Positions 29,155 to 37,401 of a DNA stretch of 64,000 nt are shown in pieces. Positions within the stretch are counted from its first letter, which is position 1. Every line of letters begins with the position of its first letter. The notes under the pieces are model-generated. The model worked only from the letters and a program-made list of their open reading frames with translations, was not told the origin of the DNA and made no database searches. This DNA is from Roseovarius pelagicus (GTDB lineage: Bacteria; Pseudomonadota; Alphaproteobacteria; Rhodobacterales; Rhodobacteraceae): NCBI RefSeq assembly GCF_025639885.1, contig NZ_CP106738.1:2170001-2234000 (forward strand). Direction: 5' to 3'. A program made the translations under genes and the position numbers.

Positions 29155-30645
29155 ATGGCGTTTTTCAAGAAACTCAAAGATCGGCTGTTTAAATCGTCGT
29201 CCAAGATCGAGGACGGGCTGGATGCCATCATCGAGGATGGCGGCACGCAGGACGCATCCGACCCCCCGGCTGAGATCGATCCCAAAGCCGAAGCCCTCGC
29301 AACAACGCTGGAGGGCGTCACAGCAAGTGAAGCACAGCAAGCGGTCGATCACTTGATCGCCTCTGGGGCAGCGACCGAAGTGCCAGCAGATGATACTGCG
29401 AAACCGGAACCGGAGGAGCAACCCACCCCGGAACCGGACACTGTTCCTGTCCCCAAGCCTGCCACCGTGCCAGAGCCAAAACCTGACACTGTTCCCACGC
29501 CGAAACCAGCGACTGTCCCCGCCCCCGAACCCGAAAGGGTGCCTGACCCGAAACCGGACACCATCCCGGTGCCAAAGCCGACCACGCCCCCCGGTCCGCG
29601 ACCAGCGCCTGCACCACCGGTCGAGGTGCCTGAACCTCCGCAAGAGGTTCCGCCCGCTACCCCGACTGAGGCGCCCGTTCCGTCTGGTGACCCAGCGCCA
29701 GCGCCCACACCAGTGGAGATCCCGCTCGACACCCTGCCCAAGGCAGAGGCACCGACCAAAACCGGCCTGCTTGGGCGTCTGCTAGGGCGCGGTGATGGCA
29801 AGGGCGTCACGCGGCGCGCGCTGGACGACGACATGCTGGAACAGCTCGAAGAGCTGCTCATCACGGCGGACATGGGTGTGGATACCGCCCTGCGCGTCAC
29901 CGCGAACCTTGCCGAGGGACGCATGGGCAAACGGCTGTCCACACAAGAGATCAAGGAATTGCTGGCGCAGGAAATTGCCCGCATCATGGAGCCGGTCGCG
30001 CGCCCCTTGCCGTTGTATTCCAAAACGCCGCAGGTCGTGCTGGTGGTTGGTGTTAACGGGTCGGGCAAGACAACGACAATCGGCAAGCTGGCCAGCCAGT
30101 TCCGCGCGGCGGGCAAGAAAGTGGTGATCGCCGCAGGCGATACGTTCCGCGCCGCTGCGGTCGAACAATTGCAGGTTTGGGGGGATCGCGCAGGTGTGCC
30201 CGTTCTGACCGCGCCCGAAGGGTCCGACCCCGCCAGTCTGGCGTTCGATGCGATGGGACAGGCGCAGGCTGATGGAGCCGATTTGCTGATGATTGACACT
30301 GCCGGGCGATTGCAGAACCGCGCCGATCTGATGGAAGAACTATCCAAAATTGTGCGTGTCATTCGCAAGAAAGATCCGAGTGCGCCGCACAACACGCTGT
30401 TGGTGCTGGATGCCACGACGGGTCAGAACGCGCTAAGTCAGGTGGCCACGTTTCAAAAGCTGGCCGATGTATCCGGTCTGGTGATGACCAAGCTGGACGG
30501 GACCGCCAAGGGCGGCGTTTTGGTCGCGTTGGCAGACAAGTTTGGCCTGCCAATCCATGCCATCGGCGTGGGTGAGCAGATTGATGATCTGGCGCCATTC
30601 GATCCCGAGGATTTCGCTGCTGCGTTAACCGGGATAGAACGGTAA
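29155..30645 (+). CDS. ftsY: Signal recognition particle receptor FtsY
   Basis: A 496-residue SRP receptor GTPase that docks ribosome-nascent chains to the inner membrane. The C-terminal NG domain starts near residue 215 (DDDMLEQLEELLITADMGVD) and has G1 VNGSGKTTTIGKLA, DTAGR and TKLDGTAKGG. The N-terminal A domain is unusually long: after a basic amphipathic start (MAFFKKLKDRLFK) and an acidic stretch, residues ~80-195 are made of near-repeats of PxPKPxTV-type units. The charged, proline-rich spacer probably acts as a flexible tether. It is monocistronic and converges head-to-tail, without a gap, on the MgtC-like gene. Confidence 0.97.
   Translation: MAFFKKLKDRLFKSSSKIEDGLDAIIEDGGTQDASDPPAEIDPKAEALATTLEGVTASEAQQAVDHLIASGAATEVPADDTAKPEPEEQPTPEPDTVPVPKPATVPEPKPDTVPTPKPATVPAPEPERVPDPKPDTIPVPKPTTPPGPRPAPAPPVEVPEPPQEVPPATPTEAPVPSGDPAPAPTPVEIPLDTLPKAEAPTKTGLLGRLLGRGDGKGVTRRALDDDMLEQLEELLITADMGVDTALRVTANLAEGRMGKRLSTQEIKELLAQEIARIMEPVARPLPLYSKTPQVVLVVGVNGSGKTTTIGKLASQFRAAGKKVVIAAGDTFRAAAVEQLQVWGDRAGVPVLTAPEGSDPASLAFDAMGQAQADGADLLMIDTAGRLQNRADLMEELSKIVRVIRKKDPSAPHNTLLVLDATTGQNALSQVATFQKLADVSGLVMTKLDGTAKGGVLVALADKFGLPIHAIGVGEQIDDLAPFDPEDFAAALTGIER
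29395..29740 (+). repeat. Pro/Lys/Glu-rich repeat region within ftsY
   Basis: Imperfect 24-base units encode recurring PVPKPATV-, PEPKPDTV- and PTPKPATV-like octapeptides, fading into alanine/proline-rich sequence. The composition bias also creates a long antisense open frame that is a shadow. Confidence 0.75.
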
Positions 30646-31134
30646 TCAGTTGTCATCATGTGTGCCCATCCAACGCTCTGCCTGCCGTAAAACCATAAGC
30701 ACGACCAGCACGATCCCCGTCGCCATGGCCGCCAGAGGCATCTGCCCTGATCCACAGGCCAGACCGATCCCCCCGGCCAACCACATCGACGCACCCGTAG
30801 TGGTGTTGCGGACCTTGTTGCCCGAGGTAAAGATGATCCCCGCAGCGAGGAAAGCGACCCCAGCCGTTACCGCCTCGATCAGACGCAGCGGATCGACCCG
30901 AAGGGCGTCGCTCGCCCCAAACGGCATACTGGCCAATTGCTGGCTAACGATGATGAACAGGCACGCAGCCATCGAGATCAACATATGCGTGCGCAAACCG
31001 GCGGGCTTGCCACGATGCTCGCGCTCTATCCCAATCATTCCGCCGAGGAAAACAGCCGCGATCAGGCGCGTCGCTGCAATCAGCGGTGTGACTGCTGCAA
31101 AGCCGCCAGATAATTCATCAATGATCGAATTCAA
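30646..31134 (-). CDS. MgtC/SapB-family membrane protein
   Basis: About 162 residues with the MgtC core: LIAAVFLGGMIGIEREHRGKPAGLRTHML, LIEAVTAGVAFLAAGIIF and TTGASMWLAGGIGLACGSG, covering four hydrophobic segments. MgtC-like proteins are inner-membrane proteins linked to growth at low magnesium and to ATP-synthase modulation in pathogens; the role here is unknown. The start is uncertain: I use a TTG at 31134, because an ATG frame start at 31245 would run into the divergent EamA gene and adds a non-membrane Arg/Cys-rich stretch. Its stop directly abuts that of ftsY. Confidence 0.78.
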   Translation of the reverse strand: MNSIIDELSGGFAAVTPLIAATRLIAAVFLGGMIGIEREHRGKPAGLRTHMLISMAACLFIIVSQQLASMPFGASDALRVDPLRLIEAVTAGVAFLAAGIIFTSGNKVRNTTTGASMWLAGGIGLACGSGQMPLAAMATGIVLVVLMVLRQAERWMGTHDDN

Positions 31135-31223
31135 TTCAGGCCCCTGTTCAACGACCGCGCCAACACCGCCATCCGGAACACAACGCGCACAGTCGGTCCG
31201 CGGTTCCCGGCGAGGGTCAGCAA

Positions 31224-32126
31224 GTGAGTGAATGGCTGATATCACTGGAGGGTACAGAGGCCGGGCATCAGCTTGCGCTCTATCTGGCGCTCTTGGCGGC
31301 GTTGCTTCACGCGATCTTTGGCGCGTTGCAAAAAGGACGGCACGATCCTTGGCTGACGCGGGGTGCTGTCGACATCTCTTATGCGGTTATGGCAGCGCCG
31401 TTTGCATTTTTTGTCGTTCCCTTTCCCGAACCGCATATGTGGGGGATTTTTGCCGTCGCGTGGGCGATCCACACGGTTTACAAAATCCTTCAGGCACAGG
31501 CCTATACCAAGGGTGCCTATACGGTCGTCTATCCTGTGGTGCGCGGGACCGGGCCGCTCTTTGCCGTTATCGGGGCTTATCTGATTTTCGGCGAGGTGTT
31601 CACGGCGGTGCAATGGATGGGTGTCGCCGTCCTGCTGGCGGGAATATTCGGTCTGGCGGTCTATAACCTAATCTTTCTGGTGGCCGCGCGCGACACTTTG
31701 CATGTGGCACTGGGTTTGGCGGTACTTACCGGGCTTCTGGTCGCGCTCTATACGACCTATGACGCCTACGGGATCCGGGCCACGGCGAACCCGTTCACCT
31801 TTCTGGCGTGGTTCTTCTTTTTCGACGGGCTGGTGATCCCCATATATGCCTATCGACGCTGGCGCAGGATGGATACACCCCCCGCACCGGGGCCGCTGAT
31901 GTTGCGCGGGGTGATCGGTGGTGTGGTCGCGTTCATGTCGTTCGGGTCGATCATGCTGGCGACACGGTTGGACAAGGTCGGAGAGGCCGCAGTGTTGCGA
32001 GAAACGTCGACTGTCTTTGCCGCGCTGATTGGCTGGCTGGTCCTGAAAGAAACCGTAGGACCACGGCGCATTGCGTTGATGACCTTGATTGCGCTTGGCG
32101 CGGTAATTGTTGAAATGGGCGGGTAA
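31224..32126 (+). CDS. EamA/DMT-family transporter
   Basis: A 300-residue inner-membrane protein with about ten hydrophobic segments in two repeated halves. The first half contains AQAYTKGAYTVVYPVVRGTGPLFA and the second VGEAAVLRETSTVFAALIGWLVLKE, the typical end-of-half motifs of drug/metabolite transporters of the EamA type. The substrate is unknown. The start is a GTG with GAGGG upstream. The yciB-like gene follows after 21 bases and is probably in the same transcript. Confidence 0.87.
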   Translation: MSEWLISLEGTEAGHQLALYLALLAALLHAIFGALQKGRHDPWLTRGAVDISYAVMAAPFAFFVVPFPEPHMWGIFAVAWAIHTVYKILQAQAYTKGAYTVVYPVVRGTGPLFAVIGAYLIFGEVFTAVQWMGVAVLLAGIFGLAVYNLIFLVAARDTLHVALGLAVLTGLLVALYTTYDAYGIRATANPFTFLAWFFFFDGLVIPIYAYRRWRRMDTPPAPGPLMLRGVIGGVVAFMSFGSIMLATRLDKVGEAAVLRETSTVFAALIGWLVLKETVGPRRIALMTLIALGAVIVEMGG

Positions 32127-32147
32127 GCCCCAAAGGAAGAGAGCGAA

Positions 32148-32765
32148 ATGGCAGGTAAAGAAATCAATGGCGGAATGAAATCCGCACTGGAATTCGGCCC
32201 GATCCTGGGGTTCTTCCTGGCATACCTGTGGCTCAAAGACCGCGTTTTTGACATCGGAGGCACTGAATATGCAGGCTTTGTCGTGGTTACTGCCGGGTTC
32301 ATTCCCGTCTTCTTGTTGTCCATCGCATTACTGTGGAAGCTAACCGGCCATATATCGAAGATGCAGATCGTGACGGCAGTGCTGATCGTGGTCTTTGGTG
32401 GGCTCAGCGTTTGGTTCAACGACCCGACATTCTTTAAGATGAAACCGACCATCATTTATCTGCTGTTCGGCGGTACGCTTGGTCTGGGGTTGATGCGTGG
32501 ACAGTCCTACCTGCAATCGTTGATGGAAGGCCTGATGCCCCTGACGGACGAAGGCTGGATGATCCTGACCCGGCGGTTGATGATCTTCTTTCTCGGGCTG
32601 GCCGTGCTGAATGAGGCGATCTGGCGCACTCAGTCAGAAGAAACATGGGTCTATTTCAAGACATTCGGCCTGACAGCGGCGATTTTCGTGTTCTTCATCA
32701 CCCAAGGGAAGGTTTTCAAAGATCACGGTCTTGATGAGGATGACGACACCGCGCCCCGCGCCTGA
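32148..32765 (+). CDS. yciB: Inner-membrane protein YciB / intracellular septation protein A-like
   Basis: A 205-residue multi-pass membrane protein. ALEFGPILGFFLAYLW at the start, FNDPTFFKMKPTIIYLLFGG in the middle and MLTRR-equivalent MILTRRLMIFFLGLAVLNEAIWR towards the end are the YciB/IspZ family marks. The family has been linked to cell-envelope integrity and septation; the biochemical role is unresolved. AAGGAAGAG precedes the ATG. It lies 21 bases after the EamA gene on the same strand, an arrangement that fits one operon. Confidence 0.92.
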   Translation: MAGKEINGGMKSALEFGPILGFFLAYLWLKDRVFDIGGTEYAGFVVVTAGFIPVFLLSIALLWKLTGHISKMQIVTAVLIVVFGGLSVWFNDPTFFKMKPTIIYLLFGGTLGLGLMRGQSYLQSLMEGLMPLTDEGWMILTRRLMIFFLGLAVLNEAIWRTQSEETWVYFKTFGLTAAIFVFFITQGKVFKDHGLDEDDDTAPRA

Positions 32766-32779
32766 GCGGGGCTGCGCCA

Positions 32780-33484
32780 TCAGTCACGCCGGAACAGCAC
32801 CGAATGTGAGGCCTTGTCGTCACGCAAGTCGCCGCGCAGATCGGCATGCAAGGCGCGACCAGTCTTGACCCCTCTGCGTGCCCCGACCGTGTCCAGCCAG
32901 CGCGCCAGATGTGGCTTATCCTCTAGGGTCTGTTGCTGACCTTCCCACAGAGATGCCCAAGGCCAGATCGCCATGTCCGCGATGGAATAGAAACCGCCAG
33001 CGACGAATTCGTTCTGGCCCAGTTGCGTATTCAATACCCGGTAGAGCCGCGCGGTTTCCGAGCGGTAACGATCCTTGGCGTATGGCAGGTCCTGCGGCGG
33101 ATCCATTGCCGGGGCGTATTTAAGGAAATGATGCGCCTGCCCCGCCATCGGCCCCAACCCACCCATCTGCCACATCAACCACTGATCAACCGCAATCCGC
33201 TCTGCTTCGGTCTGACCGCAGAACTGGCCAGTCTTGCGCGCCAGATATTGCAGGATCGCGCCACTTTCGAACAGGCTGATGGGCGCACCATCCGGGCCAT
33301 CCGGATCGGTGATCGCGGGCATCTTGTTGTTGGGTGATATGGCCAGAAACGCGGGGTCGAACTGCGCACCTTCTGTGATGTTTATCAGGTGGGTGGTGTA
33401 GGGCAGGCCCATCTCTTCCAACGCAATGGATATTTTCCAGCCGTTTGGTGTGGGCCAGAAGTATAGGTCAATCGGACGGGTCAT
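32780..33484 (-). CDS. Glutathione S-transferase family protein, YfcG/YghU-like
   Basis: A 234-residue cytosolic protein. The N-terminal thioredoxin-fold domain has DLYFWPTPNGWKISIALEEM, where Thr/Asn of PTPNGWK replace the usual catalytic Tyr/Cys, then NNKMPAITDPDG and LFESGAILQYLARKTG for the gamma-glutamyl contact (Glu-Ser). This matches the Nu-class disulfide-bond oxidoreductases YfcG/YghU, which use glutathione for disulfide reduction and not for conjugation. The ATG at 33484 fits the family; the upstream frame extension enters the intergenic region. It lies just downstream of the alpha/beta hydrolase gene on the same strand. Confidence 0.9.
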   Translation of the reverse strand: MTRPIDLYFWPTPNGWKISIALEEMGLPYTTHLINITEGAQFDPAFLAISPNNKMPAITDPDGPDGAPISLFESGAILQYLARKTGQFCGQTEAERIAVDQWLMWQMGGLGPMAGQAHHFLKYAPAMDPPQDLPYAKDRYRSETARLYRVLNTQLGQNEFVAGGFYSIADMAIWPWASLWEGQQQTLEDKPHLARWLDTVGARRGVKTGRALHADLRGDLRDDKASHSVLFRRD

Positions 33485-33513
33485 AGGGGCGCACTCCTGA
33501 ACGGTTTCAACCG

Positions 33514-34461
33514 TCAGGATGATGCTTTTCGTCCCATTGGCAAGGGCATTTCCGGCATCTCCCACCGGCGCAATCGCGCCCAGCGAGGCTCTGCCTCGTC
33601 AGGCGCCAAGCCCTTTAGCCGGATCAACGGCCACACATGGGGTTCGCGCAGAATGGCGCGGTAGAAGTCGAACACGCCGGGTTGGAGATAGGTCGACCAA
33701 TGACAGATGCGTGCCCGAGCTGCCCCAATGGGAATCCCCGCCCGGCGTAACGCAACACGCGTTTGCAGATTATCCAGTTGCAGGTTCAGTGTGTTTGCGC
33801 CCGGCGGCAGGCCGAAACCCAGCGCGCGGTCGCCTTGTCGGGGTGCTCTGATCAACCGTTCCAGCAAGAAATCGAACAGATCGTTTTCGCGACTGGTGAT
33901 GCTAATGAATTCCGTTTTGCGTCCGGCATCGCTGTTCAGCGCACGGTCAGCTTCGATGCTGAATTCGGCCGCTGACAGCAGAATCACTCGCTGAACCGCT
34001 GTCGGCGGCAGGCCCGGTGTCCCTAGTGCCCGTAACACGACCCGCGCGCCCAGTGAATGGGCCAACACATGTACAGGGCGATTCGGGTCGATACGATGAA
34101 TTGCCTGCAGCAGGTCAGCCAACGCGCGCCCAGCAAGGGCGGCTTGGCTGTACGCTTGCCAGATTGTTCCACGCGCCGACCAGCCGAACGCTATCCCCAG
34201 CCCCTCATCCTTGGCACCCTGCCCGATGCCCAGCGCACGGGGCCAGCTGATTGCCTTGCGGCACTGCACGCGGGGATCAAGTGACAGAATATGCCGGTGT
34301 GGACAGCAAGTGGGATGATCGGGCTGGAACTTGAATCCATGTATCATAATCATGACCGGGCCGGGCTGTCGCAAAGCATTGCACAATACGGGTACCAGAG
34401 GCCAGGATGTGCCGCCCAGACAGGGGCCCTGCGGTGTGGCATTTACCTGAATCAGCGGCAT
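33514..34461 (-). CDS. Alpha/beta-hydrolase (DUF900-like)
   Basis: A 315-residue protein with MIMIHGFKFQPDHP, the oxyanion-hole His-Gly loop, and VHVLAHSLGARVVLRALG, the nucleophile elbow with serine in H-S-L-G. The later CHWSTYL may carry the catalytic histidine. The overall pattern fits alpha/beta hydrolases of the DUF900 group; the substrate is unknown. There is no signal peptide. A GTG four codons upstream at 34473 is an alternative start; GAGAAA just before the ATG favours the latter. The 5' end faces the metZ promoter region. Confidence 0.8.
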   Translation of the reverse strand: MPLIQVNATPQGPCLGGTSWPLVPVLCNALRQPGPVMIMIHGFKFQPDHPTCCPHRHILSLDPRVQCRKAISWPRALGIGQGAKDEGLGIAFGWSARGTIWQAYSQAALAGRALADLLQAIHRIDPNRPVHVLAHSLGARVVLRALGTPGLPPTAVQRVILLSAAEFSIEADRALNSDAGRKTEFISITSRENDLFDFLLERLIRAPRQGDRALGFGLPPGANTLNLQLDNLQTRVALRRAGIPIGAARARICHWSTYLQPGVFDFYRAILREPHVWPLIRLKGLAPDEAEPRWARLRRWEMPEMPLPMGRKASS

Positions 34462-34568
34462 CGCGTTTCTCACACTACATCTGTTGTCCTGGGCGTGATG
34501 GAATGATGCGACATGTAAATGAAGCTGTGGTTACACCTGCGTGACAGTGCCCTTTGGTCACAGATTTA

Positions 34569-34597
34569 TTGACGCACCGAGAGGTGGGCGCTAAAGG
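34569..34597 (+). promoter_or_regulatory. Predicted sigma-70-type promoter of the metZ leader
   Basis: TTGACG at 34569-34574, a 17-base spacer and TAAAGG at 34592-34597. Transcription from this promoter would begin near 34604, exactly where the SAM-II aptamer stem starts, which supports both calls. Confidence 0.65.
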
Positions 34598-34603
34598 TGA
34601 CCT

Positions 34604-34660
34604 CGTGGCGATTTGTTACCGGATTGCGGGCCACGTTAAATATTCTGCTAAAAGGTCAGG
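34604..34660 (+). promoter_or_regulatory. SAM-II riboswitch aptamer upstream of metZ
   Basis: The P1 stem CGTGGC (34604-34609) pairs perfectly with GCCACG (34630-34635). It encloses GATTTGTTACCGGATTGC, the near-invariant SAM-II loop. Downstream come TTAAA and CTGCTAAAAGG (34645-34655), the pseudoknot and 3' strand. SAM-II aptamers bind S-adenosylmethionine and repress methionine biosynthesis genes in alphaproteobacteria, often metA, metX or metZ. The gene behind it is a MetZ-like sulfhydrylase, matching that role. Confidence 0.94.
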
Positions 34661-34667
34661 AACGGGG

Positions 34668-34702
34668 ACCCCCTGATGCTTGACCGGCACGGGGGTTTTT
34701 TT
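34668..34702 (+). terminator. metZ: Intrinsic terminator of the metZ riboswitch leader
   Basis: ACCCCC (34668-34673) pairs with GGGGGT (34691-34696), with an inner TGC/GCA pair, and is followed by seven T residues (34696-34702). It ends about 15 bases before the metZ ribosome-binding site. GGTC (34654-34657) can alternatively pair with GACC (34667-34670), opening the terminator's left arm, so a switch between two states is possible. Confidence 0.8.
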
Positions 34703-34727
34703 GTGGACGACAGTCCCGGAGGTCGAA

Positions 34728-35909
34728 ATGGAAAAAGAATGGAACACACGCACCAAATTGGTGCATGGCGGCACCCAACGCAGCCAATGGGGCGAGGTGA
34801 GCGAAGCGATCTTTCTCACTCAGGGGTTTGTCTATGACACCGCAGAGGCGGCCGAGGCGAGGTTCATCGAGACCGGACCGGATGAGTATATCTATGCCCG
34901 CTACGGCAATCCGACCGTGGCAATGTTCGAAAAACGCATTGCCGCGCTAGAGGGCGCAGAAGATGCCTTTGCCACTGCATCAGGTATGGCCGCAGTCAGC
35001 GGCGCGCTGATCTCGATGCTACGCGCAGGCGATCATGTGGTTGCGGCGCGGGCGCTCTTTGGGTCGTGCCTCTATGTGCTTGATGAAATTCTGACGCGGT
35101 TCGGTGTCGAGGTCACATTTGTCGACGGCACCGATACTGAACAGTGGCGCGCCGCAATTCGCGAAGGCACGACGGCCGTATTTTTTGAAACTGTTGCCAA
35201 TCCTACTCTCGAAGTCATCGACATTCGAACGGTGTCCGAGTTGGCCCATGCGGTCGGTGCGACGGTGGTGGTGGATAATGTTTTTGCCACGCCGGTGTTT
35301 TCTCGTGCGATAGAGCAGGGCGCGGATGTCGTCATCTATTCCGCGACCAAGCATATCGACGGTCAGGGTCGCGCGCTGGGCGGTGTGATTCTCGGCACTC
35401 GTGATTTCATTCGCAAGACGCTAGAGCCGTACATGAAGCATACCGGCGGTTCGATGTCACCATTCACCGCCTGGGTGATGCTAAAGGGGTTGGAGACGAT
35501 TGATCTGCGCGTGCGTGCTCAGGCGGCATCGGCACTGGCCATGGCCGACGCGTTGCAAGGACATGCCAAGCTGAGCCGCGTGATCTATCCCGGCCATGCC
35601 ACCCACCCCCAAGCGGCATTGGTACGCGAACAGATGGGCAAGGGTGGTACAGTTGTCTCGCTAGAGATCGCAGGTGGTCAGACCGGGGCATTCCGGTTTC
35701 TGAACGCGCTCAATATCGTGCTGATCTCGAACAATCTGGGTGATGCGAAATCCATCATCACCCATCCCGCGACGACCACGCATCAAAGACTGAGCGAAGA
35801 ACAGCGTGCGGCATTGGGAATTTCGCCCGGCCTCGTACGGTTTTCACTGGGGATCGAGGACGCGGATGATCTGATCGCGGATGTGATGCAGGCGCTCGAC
35901 GCCGTGTGA
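34728..35909 (+). CDS. metZ: O-succinylhomoserine sulfhydrylase
   Basis: A 393-residue PLP enzyme of the Cys/Met gamma-family that makes homocysteine from O-succinylhomoserine and sulfide. Visible marks are TRTKLVHGGTQRSQWGEVSEAIFLTQGFVYD, YARYGNPTVAMFE, and the PLP-binding lysine in YSATKHIDGQGRALGG. The central ASGMAAVSGAL and C-terminal SLGDAKSIITHPATTTHQRLSEEQ-like end (NNLGDAKSIITHPATTTHQ) fit MetZ. GGAGG at 34718-34722 sets the ATG at 34728. Its leader holds a promoter, SAM-II aptamer and terminator, so it should be repressed when SAM is abundant. O-acetylhomoserine specificity is an alternative. Confidence 0.92.
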   Translation: MEKEWNTRTKLVHGGTQRSQWGEVSEAIFLTQGFVYDTAEAAEARFIETGPDEYIYARYGNPTVAMFEKRIAALEGAEDAFATASGMAAVSGALISMLRAGDHVVAARALFGSCLYVLDEILTRFGVEVTFVDGTDTEQWRAAIREGTTAVFFETVANPTLEVIDIRTVSELAHAVGATVVVDNVFATPVFSRAIEQGADVVIYSATKHIDGQGRALGGVILGTRDFIRKTLEPYMKHTGGSMSPFTAWVMLKGLETIDLRVRAQAASALAMADALQGHAKLSRVIYPGHATHPQAALVREQMGKGGTVVSLEIAGGQTGAFRFLNALNIVLISNNLGDAKSIITHPATTTHQRLSEEQRAALGISPGLVRFSLGIEDADDLIADVMQALDAV

Positions 35910-36018
35910 CACCTGTTCCGGCTGCGACAGCTTAGGTCGTATTTGACGAGGCAATGGTCGCTACCCTATCACAGGGTCAGAGGCAGGCGCTGCTTTGCCT
36001 CCGCCGGAAAGGCCTGCC

Positions 36019-37401
36019 ATGAATGAAAGACCTCAATCTATGTCCGCGCCGAATGATGCGCGTTTCGCCGCTATCGCGGATTTCGTGCTGTCACCTACCC
36101 TAGTCGTGCCAGAGGACGCGCTGCACCATTGCGCGACTTTGCTGATCGACACGCTGGGTGTCGCGGCAGGCGCTGTGCCGTTGGAGGCCGGGCGCATCGC
36201 CCGTGATTTCGCGGTCGATTTCCATGCCGCCAGCCGTGACGAATATGCCGCGACGATGCTGTTCGACGGACGACGGGTCAGTATTCCCGGCGCGGGTTGG
36301 GCATTGGCGACGCAGATCGACAATCTGGATGGTCACGACGGATACAACCCGACCAAGGGGCATATCGGTTGTGCCGTGGTGCCTGCGCTGCTGGCCTTTG
36401 CCGAACATGCGCCCGGTCTGACCGGGCGTGACGCGCTGACCGCGCTGGCCATGTCCTATGAAGTGGCTGCGCGTGCGGGCATCGCGCTGCATGCAAGCGT
36501 CTCGGACTATCATACCTCGGGCGCATGGAATGCGTTGGGGGTGGCCGCATTGGGGTGCCGTCTGTCGGGCGATCGCCCAGAGGTATTGCGACAGGCGCTG
36601 GGCATCGCAGAATATCATGGCCCACGCAGCCAGATGATGCGCGAAATCGACAATCCCACGATGTTGCATGATGGATCGGGTATGGGGGCATTGGTCGGAT
36701 CAACGGCCACGCTGATGGCGCGGCGCGGCTTTACCGGCGCGCCTGCGATTACCGTCGAGGCGCCGGAGGCAGCGCAACACTGGGCCGATCTGGGCGAGGC
36801 ATGGACGGTGGGCCTGAACTATATCAAACCTTATCCGGTCTGCCGTTGGGCGCATGCCGCCATGGATGCACTGAACCACCTGATCAAGACCGAGGGCGTC
36901 ACCGCCGAGAACATGCAATCTGTCACCGTGCGAACCTTTGCTGAATCTGCGCGGCTGTTCGACGGTGTGCCCAGATCCACGTCACAGGCGCAATATGGTC
37001 TGCGGTTCAATCTGGCCGCGCTGATGGTGCACGGGCGCGTCGGGGCCGAACATATCTCGGGTGCGGGGTTGAGCGACCCTGATGTGATCGCGCTGATGCC
37101 GCGTATATCGGTGGTCGAAGACCCACGCCATTCCGACCGCTTTCCTCTCGGGCGTTGGTCTGATCTTGATGTCACGCTCAAGGATGGGCGCGTTATCCAA
37201 TCCGGCGATGTGCATGCGCGTGGCGGACCAGAGGCATGGATGGAAGATGCCGAAGTTGAGGCGAAATTTCACAGTATGGCGGGCACACTCGATTCGTCGC
37301 GCCGCCATGCGATCTGGGCGATGCGAGACCGTCTGCTGGAGCCAGACGTACCGTTTTGCGACCTGACAAACCTGTTACATTCTGCACCGGAAAACCTATG
37401 A
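36019..37401 (+). CDS. MmgE/PrpD family protein
   Basis: A 460-residue protein with LLIDTLGVAAGAVPLEAGRIAR, NLDGHDGYNPTKGHIGCAVVPALLA and GAWNALGVAALGCRL, followed by GLNYIKPYPVCRWAHAAMDAL, all marks of the MmgE/PrpD fold. Members include 2-methylcitrate dehydratase, cis-aconitate decarboxylase and iminodisuccinate epimerase, so the reaction is a dehydration, decarboxylation or epimerisation of a polycarboxylate, not identifiable here. The ATG at 36019 follows GGAAAGG. It overlaps (ATGA) with the next gene, a 2-hydroxyacid dehydrogenase, so the two are translationally coupled. Short inverted repeats (35963-35976 and 35981-36000) lie upstream. Confidence 0.88.
   Translation: MNERPQSMSAPNDARFAAIADFVLSPTLVVPEDALHHCATLLIDTLGVAAGAVPLEAGRIARDFAVDFHAASRDEYAATMLFDGRRVSIPGAGWALATQIDNLDGHDGYNPTKGHIGCAVVPALLAFAEHAPGLTGRDALTALAMSYEVAARAGIALHASVSDYHTSGAWNALGVAALGCRLSGDRPEVLRQALGIAEYHGPRSQMMREIDNPTMLHDGSGMGALVGSTATLMARRGFTGAPAITVEAPEAAQHWADLGEAWTVGLNYIKPYPVCRWAHAAMDALNHLIKTEGVTAENMQSVTVRTFAESARLFDGVPRSTSQAQYGLRFNLAALMVHGRVGAEHISGAGLSDPDVIALMPRISVVEDPRHSDRFPLGRWSDLDVTLKDGRVIQSGDVHARGGPEAWMEDAEVEAKFHSMAGTLDSSRRHAIWAMRDRLLEPDVPFCDLTNLLHSAPENL

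Noticed and set aside
29349..30416. A 355-codon open frame antisense to ftsY
   Set aside because: It mirrors the Pro-rich repeats and GTPase domain of ftsY, is Ser/Gly/Thr low-complexity, and has no start context; high third-position GC produces such shadows.
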